A stretch of 64,000 nucleotides of DNA, taken from NCBI GenBank assembly GCA_963580285.1, contig OY757024.1, positions 123,814,045-123,878,044 of the forward strand. Direction: 5' to 3'. Both the position numbers and the translations under genes were made by a program. Positions within the stretch are counted from its first letter, which is position 1. Each line of letters starts with the position of its first letter. The notes beneath the pieces are model-generated. The model did no database searches, had not been told where the DNA came from, and worked only from the letters and a program-made list of their open reading frames with translations. The DNA is from Lucinisca nassula (taxonomy: Eukaryota; Mollusca; Bivalvia; Lucinida; Lucinidae). Shown piece after piece: positions 10,231 to 21,520 of the stretch.

Positions 10231-10579
10231 CATCATCACTGGGCGTAAAAAATCTTATAACTTTTAAAGCTGAAAAACATTTACAAGCTGATTTTCTACA
10301 AAGAGCGGATCAACGTTGAGGTCGCCAACTCCGAAACAGACCGTAGAGAGCCATGGTTTAGGCTGATGTCACTTCACGTCACTGAAAATCATGGGACTCG
10401 ATGCGTTCATGGAAATATGAACTACATTGTTTTCTATAGGTTTACATTTGACTGTACACTGGAAATGTAAATAAGTATGAATAACATAGCTTCCCATCAG
10501 TTTACCACAGGGTATTTCTGTAAATGAACTGAGAATGTGGGGACGTAAAGCCTCAAGGACATCGTCAGTTATAAACAAC

Positions 10580-10668
10580 TGAGCCCATGGGCAAGTTGTT
10601 CAAAGCCTCATCAGCTTAACGAGCTCGTTAGTGGTCAAATTATTAACTGTTCTAGCAAGTACAATATA
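10580..10668. mobile_element. MITE-C fragment
   Basis: gcaagttgttcaaagcctca, then cttaacgagctcgttagtgg and aactgttctagcaagtacaa, related to the arms of 45493-45706. Confidence 0.5.
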
Positions 10669-10669
10669 T

Positions 10670-10830
10670 AGAGGATCTTACATGAGTGCTCATGTATTAT
10701 TGAATTTATTAAACGAGTTGAGGAAAAGGGATAAAATGCGAGGCTGTGCCGAGCATTTTATCCCTTTTCCTCAACGAGTTTAATAAATTCAATAACACAT
10801 GAGCACGAATGCAAGATTCTATTTATCATA
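10670..10830. repeat. Long palindrome P1
   Basis: Inverted arms of about 60 bp: gaatttattaaacgagttga...tcaacgagtttaataaattc, with aaaagggataaaatgcgagg closing at ctgtgccgagcatttt. A degenerate sister copy is at 20495-20690. Confidence 0.85.
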
Positions 10831-10988
10831 TGAGATTTAAAACGCATTTTATTCACGATTGATTACAAAAATGTCAATATTCCGACGTTAGTAAACGCGA
10901 CGTCCTTATGAACGTCGTACATGTAACGTTACGGGACGTTTTTAGCTAATTTGCATATTTAATCCACTAGTGGATTATCGAAAATATT

Positions 10989-11160
10989 ACATATAGATTA
11001 TTCATTCTCCTAGTTGAAATATGGGATTTATAAACCGAGGGAGGTAAAACAATCCGATAAAGAAACGAGTGCGAAGCACGAGTTTCTTTAACGGATTGTT
11101 TTACCTCCCGAGGTTTATAAATCCCATATTTCAAATAGGAGAAATGTATAATCTGTATAT
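10989..11160. repeat. Long palindrome P2
   Basis: Core arms at 11007-11141: aatatgggatttataaaccg and gggaggtaaaacaatccg against their complements, loop near gagtgcgaagcacgag. Weaker pairing extends outward (atagattattcattctcc against gagaaatgtataatctgtat). Foldback MITE or hairpin element. Confidence 0.85.
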
Positions 11161-11780
11161 TACATGCACTTCCATAGACTTTTAGGAGAGTTTGGATCTT
11201 GAATTTTGGATCTGAAAGCCCGTTCAGTTGACTGTTTACAGCTCATGTAAACGGTTCAATCAGCGAAGTGTTACAGAATCTGGGTGGAAGAACAACTGGA
11301 TGGGCGCCATTTTGAAAGCGCTTTCTACAGTTTTGAACAAAAATAGAAGAAATAAAGTGTTTCAGTGATAAAACAAGTAAAACGTTAGATTAAATAAAGC
11401 AAAACTTACATCCAAATCAATGGTCAAATCCATGTTTTCTTTTGTTTCAGCGTTGCATCCGACTCAAACGTCACGCATTCTGAACGTCTGTTGATATTTC
11501 TTAGACGCCATTACAATGACGTCATGAATAACGTCGCCGTGATTGAAACTTTCCCGCGTTTGAATAGAACAATTTCACTGCAAAGCGGTATCTCGTATCT
11601 TGTACATAAAGTAGTTCCAGCTGAAGGGATTTATTTCCCCGGCTAAGAGGAAATATTTCTTCTTAGCAAAAAGGAAAATACCAAGTTTATGTCTGGTAGA
11701 AATCATGGTATTTCTCTGTAATGCATGTAATATATATAGTTATTACACTCTCAGACGCGACGTCATATGATAAATAATAT
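11150..11780. other. Unassigned non-coding stretch
   Basis: No element or gene recognised. Contains taggagagtttggatcttga and a run of short unmatched sequence. Confidence 0.45.
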
Positions 11781-11785
11781 AGTGT

Positions 11786-11935
11786 GATTTTATTTTTGCT
11801 GGGAAAATGAGAGCAGCTTTTGCATCTGCAAAAGCTGCTTTCATCTTTTTCAGCAAAAATATAAGTATATTTGCCATATTGAATAATCAAAATTTTAACG
11901 ATACGTTAACTAGCGACGTCGTTAGTTTTGAAGAA
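11786..11935. mobile_element. MITE-C-like foldback
   Basis: Inner hairpin: agcagcttttgcatctgcaa/aagctgct between two tttttgctg / cagcaaaaa arms, then taacgatacgttaactagcg and gacgtcgttagttttgaag. Similar layout to 45493-45706. Confidence 0.5.
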
Positions 11936-11997
11936 ATGGTCCAGATGAATACATTTGCCTAAATTATTCATCATAAAATTATATATTCACCAATGTT

Positions 11998-12236
11998 GGC
12001 TCAGTCGGACGTGCATCATTGGTGATCAGGATGTCGCGGGTTTGATCCCCTCCGGGTAGGCACCTCGTGAAGATTGATCATGAAATATTTTCTACGATCC
12101 GCTTGTTCAAGAAGGGCAGTTGCCACAATTTCACTGAACTGGTTATCCGCTGGAATGTGTGGTAAGGTAAATTGACCGGCTCGACATAACCTAAGAAGTG
12201 TTGACTGGGTCGTTAAATTCTAAGCCAAATCAAACA
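11998..12236 (+). mobile_element. SINE-E (tRNA-derived), plus orientation
   Basis: tRNA-like head gttggctcagtcggacgtgc with A box GGCTCAGTCGG and B box GGGTTTGATCCC, body gaagattgatcatgaaat, tail agtgttgactgggtcgttaa. The body matches the copy at 25330-25585. Confidence 0.8.
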
Positions 12237-12540
12237 TATACAACCTTCTGTGTCATGCTTTTGGACGTTTAGGGGTGCTTGTTTTTTGTTGGTTTTTTTA
12301 TTTGTTGTAAGATTACAAAACTTTTGTGTCAGCCCTGATGAAAACGAGGCAACTATAGATGATCTAGGGCTGCCGAGTTTGACAATACATGTACCTTTTC
12401 TTGGACGTCGTGCACATCATTATCGGTTAAACTGCATTTCTCACTGTTAAACCCGAGTGGCCCCCGCCCATCGGGGCTTGAAGAAATAGATGGGCTGCAC
12501 GATGCTTCCATGCAGAGCTGGAACCTTTCCACACGAGTAC

Positions 12541-12966
<426 letters not shown>

Positions 12967-13196
12967 TCCACACGAGTACTGGTAAACCGCTTAGAGACTC
13001 TAAGCCTGTCCAGGCAAAGCGGTGCAAGTCAGACCATATTTGTTTCATTTGGCGACTGGGCTTGAGATGTCAATTTCATCTCAATGTCGGGTATAAGTCC
13101 CACAAACTTGGAAGCAACCTCTCCAAAATGACCAATACAGTGTTGACGGGGACGTTAAACCTAAAATCAAACAAACTGTTAAACCCGAGGCGAAAC

Positions 13197-13432
13197 TTAT
13201 CCCCATTTTGTACCAGAAACCATAATCGGGTAATTGGCAAACAGTGCAGGCCCAGATCAGACGCCGCAGATCGCGGCATCTGATCAGGACCTACACTGTT
13301 TGCAAAAAGTCCAGCCGTTTTCCAAATAAATTTTGAAGAAGATACAACCTCAGGTCCTGACATCCCTTAATTTTGAAATGGACATGTGCTATATATAAGG
13401 TGGAAGATTCCATTCAGTACAAAATGGGTTAA
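13197..13432. mobile_element. TTAA-flanked MITE, end type 3
   Basis: Right end GTACAAAATGGGTTAA and left CCCATTTTGTACCAG are inverted (left TTAA decayed to TTAT). Core ggcaaacagtgcaggcccag folds at gccgcagatcgcggc. Same ends as 29489, 36566 and 38718. Confidence 0.75.
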
Positions 13433-13687
13433 TGATTGCGATTACAGCTCACTCAACAGGGCGATAATGTCAAAAGATCGCCTCAATACACCATTAGGTC
13501 ACTCGAGGTAATTATTTACATCTTTTCTTATGTTCTCTTATGTTCTGTCCAGCTAATTATTTGTCATGACATGGCTAATCCTAGAAAATATCTTCTTAGG
13601 GACGGTGAATATTTATTATCCCCACGCCTTTAAGCAAGAGGTTCATGATGGCCCTGAATTGCTCACCTGACCCATATGTTAGGAAAT

Positions 13688-13975
13688 TGTTTGTTTGAAT
13701 TGAGGTTTAACGTCCCCGTAAACACTGTAAAGGTCATTTTGGAGACGTTGCTTCCAATTTTGTGGGACTTTTACCCGACATTGAGATGAAATGACATCTC
13801 AAGCCTTGTCGCCCAATGAAACCAATAGGATTAATTAGCATGGACGGTCCGCCTCGCACCGAGGTTCCTGGACAGGCTTAGATCCTCTAAGCGGTTTACC
13901 AGTACTAGTGTGCGGGCCGGACTAAGCTCTGCGTGGAAGCATAATATTTCTTCAAGCCCCAATGGGCGGGGGCCG
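13688..13975 (-). mobile_element. SINE-A, full length, reference copy
   Basis: 288 bp between perfect 12 bp direct repeats ATGTTAGGAAAT at 13676-13687 and 13976-13987. On the minus strand it runs from CGGCCCCCGCCCATTGGGGC to ttaaacctcaattcaaacaa. This copy defines the ends of the family. No A/B-box pair of tRNA type is evident in the head; instead ccgcttagaggatctaagcc predicts nested stems. A short conserved hairpin gcccat...atgggc, kept in other copies, is disrupted here. Confidence 0.93.
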
Positions 13976-14104
13976 ATGTTAGGAAATGAAAGGTTGAATG
14001 AAAGGTGGAATGAGAGATTTGAACAATTTTAGTTGACGATGACCCAAGAAAAATTTCTGTGAAACTTATACAAAATCAGTCAACATCACGTGAACATGTC
14101 CGTG

Positions 14105-14285
14105 AAATGAACAGCCCCTAAACCCCACTTTATATGGAGAAAACTGGGGTTTTCGGGGGAATACCTTATCACAGTTTTCTTATTTCTGCTCCAAGACATA
14201 GTTTGTGGGTACTCGTTGGAACCGCCTCAGTTCTAACAAGCAACAACAGCCTATGTTTGCAGTATAAATAAGAAAAATATCTTCA
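14105..14285. mobile_element. MITE-B, diverged
   Basis: aaccccactttatatggaga, cttatttctgctccaagaca, gtgggtactcgttggaaccg are MITE-B phrases. The right arm (acaacagcctatgtttgcag) is decayed. Confidence 0.65.
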
Positions 14286-14339
14286 GAAAAGTAGACATTC
14301 CTGTGAAATCATTTATTGAAAACACTTGTTTAGGAGATG

Positions 14340-16445
14340 TCATTTAAAGTTTTTTTTTCTTCTGGCAGTCTCCTTGTTTAGCAGAATCGAACCATTTGAG
14401 CAATATTGGAAAGGGGTTCCAAGTAAGATTCTTGTGAAATTATTTCAAAATCCATCCATGTGTAAGGTCTAGAAGTTGGTTAAACATTTTCCGTTTTAAG
14501 CCCTGGTGCTCATCTTGTTTATCGGTGCTTCACAGTTGGAGCAATTTTGTTAGAAGATCAATCCACTAGTTTCGGAGGAAAAGTTGTTTGAAGATTGCAC
14601 GACCCGCAGAAAAAGCGACCGACTGAAGTCAGTTGATTTTCTAAGAGTGCCCTAAAATCACCGTGTCATTCTGTCATTCGGTCAATCGGTCATTCTGTCA
14701 GTCTGTCAGTCTGTCTGTCCGTCCGTAACCCGTTTGTGAAAATTGGTGATAGTGACTTAACCGCTTGGAATATTTAAACAATTTTTGGCATACTGATAGA
14801 TATCAATGAGATTTAACCAATGAACTTGCGTAATATTAAACTCCATTTAGTATAGCCTCGCCGAGGCGAAAAATGTGAAAATTTTCGAATTGCTTCTCCT
14901 CGGAAACCGTTGGGCCGATTGAAGGCAAATTTCATATGGAGCCTCTATGGGATGGGGGAAACCAAAATTTGCTCATGGGGTCCAGGTCACATGACCAAAA
15001 TGGCCGCCAAGCCATATATGGTCTGTCTGTCTGTCCGTCCGTAACCCGTTTGTGAAAATTGGTGATAGTGACTTAACCGCTTGGAATATTTAAACAATTT
15101 TTGGCATTCTGATAGATATCAATGAGATCTAACCATTGAACTTGCGAAATATTACATTCCATTTAGTATAGCCTCACCGAGGCGAAAAATGTGAAAATTT
15201 TCGAACTGCTTCTCCTCGAAAACCGTTGGGCCGATTGAAGCCAAATTTCATATGGAGCCTCTATTGGATGGGGGAAACCAAAATTTGCTCATGGGGTCCA
15301 GGTCACATGATAAAAATGGCCACCAAGCCATATATGGTAAAAACCCTTCAAAATAGTCTTCTCCAGAACCACTGGCCAGATTTCCACGAAACTTGATATA
15401 TAGCATCTGGGACGTAGGCCCATCATAAATTGCTAAAATGGTGACCCTGGGTTGACCTTGACCTTCTTTGTGCCTAGGTCAAACTTTGACACATATGCTT
15501 TTGTATTGGAAACGTGAGAATGCATTTTATCCTGCAAACGATTCAGAATACAGTACTAAAGTATAAGATATATTTTTGCTCCTTACGATAAGGCGCATTT
15601 ATTGGGGGAACCGTTTTAGGTCCAGGTCACATGACCAAAATGGCCGCCATACCCATATATGGTAACACTAATAAAGCTAAAAGCATCCGGCGGGTCGTGC
15701 ACTTCAGCTACAGCACTGGTTCAAAATTTCAAAATTCAACCACTGGTTATGGAATAGAAGACGTTTTTAAAGGTTTTTTTTCTATTATTTGTTTTAGCTG
15801 TGGCAGCCATTTTGTTCATCTGAGCAGGACGGTTTAAGCAATTCTGATAGGAGGTCATCTAAGGAACATTTCTCTGAATGTTTTTAAATCTCTCCACTGG
15901 TTACGGAGGAGAAATCGTTTTAAGGTCTTTTTTCTGTTTTTAGCTCTGCCGGTCATCTTGTTCGTCAGAGCAGAACGGTTTGAGCAAAATTGGTAGAGGG
16001 TCATCAAGAAACCTTCAAATGAAAATATTTCAAAATTCGTTCACTGGTTGAGGAGGGGAAGTCGTTTAAAGTTTTTTTTTCTGTTTTTAGCTCCTGTTTC
16101 AATCTTTTTTCTCCAGGCAGAATGGTTTTACTAATTTGGTAGAGGGTCACTCAAGGAATATTCCTGTCAAATTATTTTGAAATTGGACCAGTGACCCTGG
16201 GGGAGATGGCGTTCTAATGTTTTTCTATTTCTTTCTTTTTTCTAGTTTTAGCTCTGGCTGCCAGCTCTAGCGGAAGTTTGACAAAGGGTTACCCAAGGAA
16301 CATTCCTGAAAAATAATTTCAAAATCCGTTTACCGGTTTAGGAGGAATTGTCTTTTTAGTAAATTGTTCACAGTCGCGCGACCCACGACGGAAGACGTAC
16401 ATCGAACGGTCACAAAAGCTCACCACGAGCCTTTGGGGATATTGT
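14340..16445 (+). repeat. Degenerate tandem array TR5 with a 316 bp duplication
   Basis: Recurrent block of about 150 bp: a ttttagctctg phrase, then gagca..., gtagagggtcatc, ggaacattcctg, and caaaatc..cactggtt. It contains a cleaner 316 bp tandem pair (ctgtctgtccgtccgtaacc at 14711 and 15027). The end block near 16380-16440 (acaaaagctcaccacgagcc) resembles the end hairpin of TR1 arrays. No coding signal. Confidence 0.75.
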
Positions 16446-16469
16446 AAACTCCTCCGCCCGTCCGTCAGG

Positions 16470-17150
16470 TTATCTCCTTAACCACTGACCGGAATTCAGC
16501 CAAATTTAGTACATGGCTTCCTAACATAATGAGGGCGTGCGAGAGCTGGGGTATATTTGAGTCCGCCGCGGCCATGCCTCACCCACTGCACTTCAGAAAA
16601 GGCCGAATATCTCAGAAACCTTTCAGATCCCCACCCCTAAACTACATTTTTTTTTATGATGAGATGCATTCGGAGACGCCAACCAGGATGTGCTCCAGGG
16701 TTTTGCACCGGGTCCATGCCACACCCCTTCATTAAAAAAGGACATATATTCTAAACAACATTCAGATCTCAACCCCTAAACCGTATATACTCTTGTTCCT
16801 TATGATAAGATGCTTTCAGATGTACCAACGTGGAGGCTCCCCCAGGGTGCTTCGGTGCCATGCCCCACTTCTTCCACTTCTTTAAAGGCCTAATATCTCA
16901 AGAGGCCTTTCAAACCCCAACTCCTAAACCGTAAACCGTATTGTATATTATTGTTCCTTTTAGTAAGACACACATGCCCCACCCCTCCACTTCTTAATTG
17001 GCCTATTATCCGAGAAACTGTTCAGATTCCCACCCTAAAGCATATACATTCTTGTAACTTATGATAAGACGCATTCAGTGACACCATCCTTGGGGTCCTC
17101 CCGGTTCATACCCCACCCCCTCCATTTCGTGAAAGGCCTGATGTCTGCGC
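16470..17150 (+). repeat. Degenerate tandem array TR4 (about 160 bp unit)
   Basis: About four units with aaaggcctaatatctcaaga, cacccctaaac, ccttatgataagatgc and catgccccac. Non-coding. Confidence 0.65.
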
Positions 17151-17214
17151 GCTCTAGTTGAGTTCACGAACAATCTATGTCATATACACATAGCAACTGA
17201 TAAGGTCAGTATTT

Positions 17215-17345
17215 TGTGATAATTGAAGGATAGTTTTCCTTATTTCTCCATACAAACCTATGTTGTGGGCATTCATTAGAACCGCCTCGCCGAGGCGGTT
17301 CTAATGAGTACCCACAACATAGATTTATACGGAGAATTGACAAAA
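17215..17345. mobile_element. MITE-B core
   Basis: Nearly perfect foldback: gaaccgcctcgccgaggcgg with cattcattagaac / gttctaatgagtacc arms and tatgttgtggg on both sides. Confidence 0.75.
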
Positions 17346-17544
17346 GCTATTGTTTCCGTATCTGTTGCTAAGATACAGTGGAGGAAACGCTAGCGAGAGT
17401 GAACGAACCTTAACAAGGTTCACAACTGAATAAATTACCCATTGTTTACAAACGGGGCCTCAGTCAGTACATGTTCGTCGTATGAACTCAGTACCACAAC
17501 AAAAATGGGTCTGTCCTCAAACCAATATATAGCAATAGAATCTT

Positions 17545-17710
17545 CCCCCTTATAAGTTTGGAGAAGTCAATTTCCATCTAAATAGGGGTGTCGGGTTTGT
17601 TTTCATTGCGACAAAATTTACAAAAATGTTTTCTTTAGGCTAACAGTGTAAACCCAGATCAGACGCCGTGTTCTGCGGCGTTTGATCTGGGTCTACACTG
17701 TCAATGTACC
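17545..17710. mobile_element. TTAA-type MITE, partial
   Basis: aggggtgtcgggtttgtttt followed by the core aacagtgtaaacccagatca ... tgatctgggtctacactgt (17640-17700). The end sequences have drifted and TTAA is not recognisable. Confidence 0.65.
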
Positions 17711-17775
17711 CAAAAGCTTAGAAAGAACGGGACATTTTTTTCCGACCAAATTGTAGAGGGAGACAAAATATACAT

Positions 17776-18080
17776 GTTTGTTTGTTTGTTTGAGTTGAGG
17801 TTTAACGTCCCCGTCAACACTGTAAATGTCATTTTGGAGACGTTGCTTTCAATTTTGTGGGACTTTTACCCGACATTGAGATGAAATGACAACTCAAGCC
17901 CTGTCGCTCAATGAAACCAATAGGGTTTATTAGCATGGACGGTCCGCCTCGCACCGCGGAACCTGGAGAGGCTTAGATCCTCTAAGCTGTTTACCAGTAC
18001 TAGTGTGCGGGCCGGATTCAGCTCTGCGTAGAAGCATCATACAGCCCATATATTTCTTCAAGCCCCTATGGGCGGGAGCC
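17776..18080 (-). mobile_element. SINE-A, minus orientation
   Basis: Tail (tttgagttgaggtttaacgt) to head (cccctatgggcgggagccgg), nearly full length. No clear target duplication found. Confidence 0.85.
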
Positions 18081-18242
18081 GGTCTGGTCAGTTTACACTG
18101 TGTGCTAAGACTACTGCAATTTTTGCAAAGTTTACAACAACTGAGTGAAGCCAGACATACCTTAAGTCTGGGAATAGACCAGTCCAAAGAATTAAATGGA
18201 AGATTCTAACTGAACCACCAATTAAAACATTTAATCCTCAAA

Positions 18243-18515
18243 GGAGGGCCCCGCCCATCGAGGCTTGGAGAAACAGATTGGGCTGCATGGTACTTCCACG
18301 CTGAGCTGAAACTGGCCGTACATGAGTACTAGTTAACCAGCCTGCCCAAGCAAAATGCTGCTTGTGTGACCGTAAAATGCATATAAGCCCTATTGGGCTG
18401 CTTAGATCCTCTAAGCGGTTAACCAGTACACGTGTGCGGGCCGGTTTCGGGTCTGCGGGGAAGCATCATGCAGCCCATCAATTTCTTCAAGCCACTATTT
18501 ACGGGGGCGAGTCTG
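18243..18515. mobile_element. Inverted SINE-A composite
   Basis: A plus-strand part (ccccgcccatcgaggcttgg to about 18400) is joined to a minus-strand part (ttagatcctctaagcggtta to cactatttacgggggcga). The two halves would fold on each other. Confidence 0.7.
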
Positions 18516-18519
18516 ACCT

Positions 18520-18580
18520 GGGTCTACACTGTTTATCGGTTCCCATTTTTGGACGCTAAGCATGCATATATGGGTTGAAC
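18520..18580. mobile_element. TTAA MITE end-type-2 fragment
   Basis: gggtctacactgtttatcgg then gacgctaagcatgcatatat and gggttgaa, the right half of a type-2 element with TTAA decayed to TTGA. Confidence 0.5.
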
Positions 18581-18855
18581 GCTCCAGCATTGGTTTAATG
18601 ATCAGCCATTATTGTAGTTTAATTATTATTATTTTACAGATTATATGTTACGATCCAATTAACAAAGCCAATGATGGGAAGTTACAAGATAAAGAACGCT
18701 CTCGGACAGTAAAACAAGGAATAATTACGTGTTGCTGTGCGTTACTACCTGTGTGAACCAAGTCGGATCTTCAGTGGAATAGTCAAATGTGAAAGAATGG
18801 GCTATTTGTGGAAAATGTGCTGAGATAAAAAGTAAACGTTTTTGTGTGCGTTAAT

Positions 18856-19139
18856 CATTACGAAAACACGCCTATACAAATACATTGTAAATTGTACCGC
18901 CGAAAAAATAAAATTTTCAGATGAAAAATTGTGATATTTTTCTTATTTCTGCTCAAAATATAGATTGTGGTTACACGTTAGAACCGCCTCGATGAGGCGG
19001 TTCTAACGTGTAACCACAATCTATATTTAAGAGCAGAAGTTAGAAAAATAAGGCTTACCCCTGTAAACCCCAGTTTTACTATATGAAAGTGGGGTTCAAG
19101 GGGGTTACAATTATATACTATAGGCGTGTTTTCGTGATG
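18856..19139. mobile_element. MITE-B, full-length reference copy
   Basis: 284 bp with inverted ends CATTACGAAAACACGCCTAT and ataggcgtgttttcgtgatg. Centre: gttagaaccgcctcgatgag folding into gcggttctaacgtgtaacca. Also carries ccccagttttactatatgaa and the complementary gtggggttcaag. Flanking host DNA is duplicated on both sides (18795-18876 and 19142-19228). Confidence 0.85.
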
Positions 19140-19382
19140 AGAAGGGACTATTCGTGGGAAATGCGCTGAAATTAAAAAAAAGTAATTTTTTTTGTGTGTG
19201 CGTTTATGATTTAAAAAAAATCGCCTAAATAACGTGATACTGACCGGTGAGTTGTTTAGCAAATATGACATAAATTGTGTTCTGTTCTGTTCTTCTATAC
19301 TTTAGCTCTATCAGAACTTTAGGAAGTGCATATGACAGTGTATTAATAAGGGATTATCATTTATAACAAACCTTTTAAATAA

Positions 19383-19628
19383 TCAACAGCCGCACGAACT
19401 ACTATTCCTGATAATCTAAATATGGCTTTTCAAACGAAGTCAAAAGTTACCCCGTCAATGTTCACGGGAAATATTCGAGCACAGTTGACACCCGGACACC
19501 AGTTGCCCCATACTACAGCTGAGCAGATGTCAGTGTTGGAAGCTAACTTCAAACAGAATAGAAATCCGAATGAGTTGGAAATTACACTCATATCAGCGGA
19601 AGCGGGGATGCCGGAGGTTGACGTCAGG
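19383..19628 (+). CDS. HOPX: HOPX-like homeobox exon (partial gene)
   Basis: Open frame with ATG at 19422, 69 codons to a splice donor AGG|GTAAGC after 19628 (phase 0); reading on gives Val-Ser-stop. Residues about 33-69 are homeodomain helices 1, 2 and the start of helix 3: AEQMSVLEANFKQ, then LISAEAGMPEVDVR. By homeodomain numbering (Leu16, Phe20, Met40, Val45) the exon stops after residue 46, the commonest homeobox intron site. LI(A/S)AEAG(L/M) is typical of homeodomain-only protein HOPX, a small homeodomain that partners transcription factors rather than binding DNA (family knowledge). An upstream in-frame stop ends at 19382 and a possible acceptor (caacag, 19384-19389) allows either a first or internal exon. 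The WF-containing next exon was not found. Confidence 0.55.
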
Positions 19629-19699
19629 GTAAGCTGAATACATCGGAAAAGGCGATAATCCCTTATCAATATGGAGTCAACTTTTAAAGAAAAGAGTCT

Positions 19700-19870
19700 C
19701 CTCCTGTGGTGCAAATTCTTTCCACACACCTTCAGGAGAGATAACTCCTGCAAAAGTATTTTTTGTCTCCCACGTCAATAGGGGTCAATTCTTAAAAGAA
19801 AGAATTTGCTCCTGAAGAGCAAATTCTTTCCCGTAAGAGTAGACCCCTTTTCAGCGGGACAGGGGTTATT
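19700..19870. mobile_element. Foldback MITE-E
   Basis: gggtcaattcttaaaagaaa / ttcccgtaagagtagacccc arms around gaatttgctcctgaagagca, preceded by aactcctgcaaaagtatttt. Sits just downstream of the homeobox exon donor. Confidence 0.75.
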
Positions 19871-19987
19871 GAAAAGCGAATAGGAAGTCCCGAAAGTTGT
19901 CTCGATTTGAAAAATGGCGAAAAAAACCTGCTAGGTGTTTCCATTCCCCCTTAAGAGTAGATCTTTTATTCGGCGCGACAAACTGTT

Positions 19988-20040
19988 TGAAAAAAAAAAA
20001 AAAAAAAAAAAAAAAACAAACCAAAATAAAAAAAAAAAAC
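19988..20040. repeat. Poly(A)-rich tract
   Basis: About 28 A followed by caaaccaaaataaaaaaaaa. Confidence 0.9.
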
Positions 20041-20394
20041 AAGAAGTCCTAAAATTTGTCTTCTAGAAACATGCCGGATTTGCCCATGCACCAAAAAGTG
20101 GTTCAATAAAACCGGCGTATTTTTCACCACTTTTTCATTTACTCAAACTTAAGAGGAGTTTAGGATTACATATACATGTATATTTCGCTTTTGGGTAGTC
20201 CATCTGTCCGCCCGTCCGTTTGTCCGATTATAGCGCTAACCCGAGTCGCAGCAACCATGCATCCCAAACTTATAAAGCGCAGTATCTTTTCACTGCTGAA
20301 ATATACGTGACTATATATATATCTGACTTGTAGGACATCAAGGTAACGTTTTAATATTTATATATGAAAGTAACTATTGTAACTGGCGTATGCT

Positions 20395-20490
20395 CTTAAC
20401 ATAGGTTTTGGATTCTCGTAAGAACCGCCTCTTTTAGGCGGTTATAACGAGCACCCACAATATTTCTTTGAAGCAAAAATAACAAAATAA
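20395..20490. mobile_element. MITE-B core
   Basis: ttctcgtaagaaccgcctct and ttaggcggttataacgagca fold together; flanked by cataggttttgg and acccacaatattt. Confidence 0.7.
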
Positions 20491-20494
20491 TATC

Positions 20495-20690
20495 TAGAGG
20501 ATCTTACATGAGTGTTCATGTGTTATTGAATTTATTTACTTAGTTGAGGGAAAGGGATAAAATGCGAGGCTTTGCCGAGCATTTATCCGTTTTCTTCAAC
20601 GAGTTTAATTTGCATATTTAATCCAATAGTGAATTATCGAATTTATTACATGACGTTATTACACTCGCAGACGCGACGTCATATGATAAA
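20495..20690. repeat. Degenerate copy of palindrome P1
   Basis: agaggatcttacatgagtgt, gttattgaatttatttactt, gggataaaatgcgaggcttt match P1 at 10670-10830. The right arm is shortened and followed by gacgcgacgtcatatgataa, also seen at 11755. Confidence 0.7.
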
Positions 20691-20824
20691 AACCCTTCTG
20701 AACCCCTACTTTTCCCTATATAAAGTGGGGATCTGACGGACTGGTTAGCGTGACGGCTTACATGCTAACATGGTGGCAAGGGCGACTATAACATGCGCAC
20801 AAGTATAGTTAGGAAAGGATAGTA

Positions 20825-21043
20825 CACCAAAACCTCACTATAACACTTTTAACGGGATCCAAAGCAGAAACAGTGTTAGGTAAACAACCGTGTTATATCC
20901 AAAAAAAATGTATAGATTATATAGAAAAATGACCATTTATGGTCATTTTTCTATATAATCTATACATTTTTGGGATCCATCTTGAAACCGTGTAATACCC
21001 ATAACCATGTTATAATGAATCGTGTTATAATGAGGTTGTGGTG
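20825..21043. mobile_element. pogo/Tigger-like MITE with TA target site
   Basis: Ends CACCAAAACCTCACTATAAC and gttataatgaggttgtggtg are inverted; TA flanks both sides (20823-20824, 21044-21045). The middle 20904-20972 is an almost perfect hairpin (tgtatagattatatagaaaa and complement). The cctc.ctataac end type is like Tc1/mariner pogo-group elements (inference). Confidence 0.8.
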
Positions 21044-21274
21044 TATATGGCAAGACAATCATGTGCGCGACAGAATTGTGACAATGAACATGATGAAAGA
21101 ATACAAAGCAAATCGCTGGTTATCAAAAGCGTCTAGTAATTACTAAACAGCAGTCATAATCCCGGGCACGCTAATGACAAATGGTCTTTATACACCGACA
21201 CAGCAGTTTGCTAATGATGAAAAATCGCAAACACATGTCGCAGCTAGTGGTAAAAAGACGCAGTCGGAATATAT

Positions 21275-21520
21275 CTAGCTTATGGGCCATTATTCCGTGC
21301 GGCCGTAACGGGAACCACCCGAAACGGAACACTGACAAACGAGGCAGACCACGATCAGATGCCGCGGAGGCGGTGCCTGATCATGGCCTGTCACGTTTGC
21401 CAGACGTTCAGCCATTCTCTTAAATGCATTTCTATGAAATAACACAATCTGACAGCTCTTAATTTCGAAATGGACTCCTGCTAAACGGCGGAATATTCCA
21501 TGTTGTACAAAATGGGTTAA
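21275..21520. mobile_element. TTAA-flanked MITE, end type 3, diverged
   Basis: Right end gttgtacaaaatgggttaa (TTAA 21517-21520) and tggactcctgctaaacggcg as in other copies. Core: caaacgaggcagaccacgat / catggcctgtcacgtttgcc. Confidence 0.65.

Noticed and set aside
20090..20125. aaaaagtggttcaataaaac as the second HOPX exon (K-W-F)
   Set aside because: No acceptor in the correct phase, and the following codons lack the Arg/Lys-rich helix 3 expected of a homeodomain.
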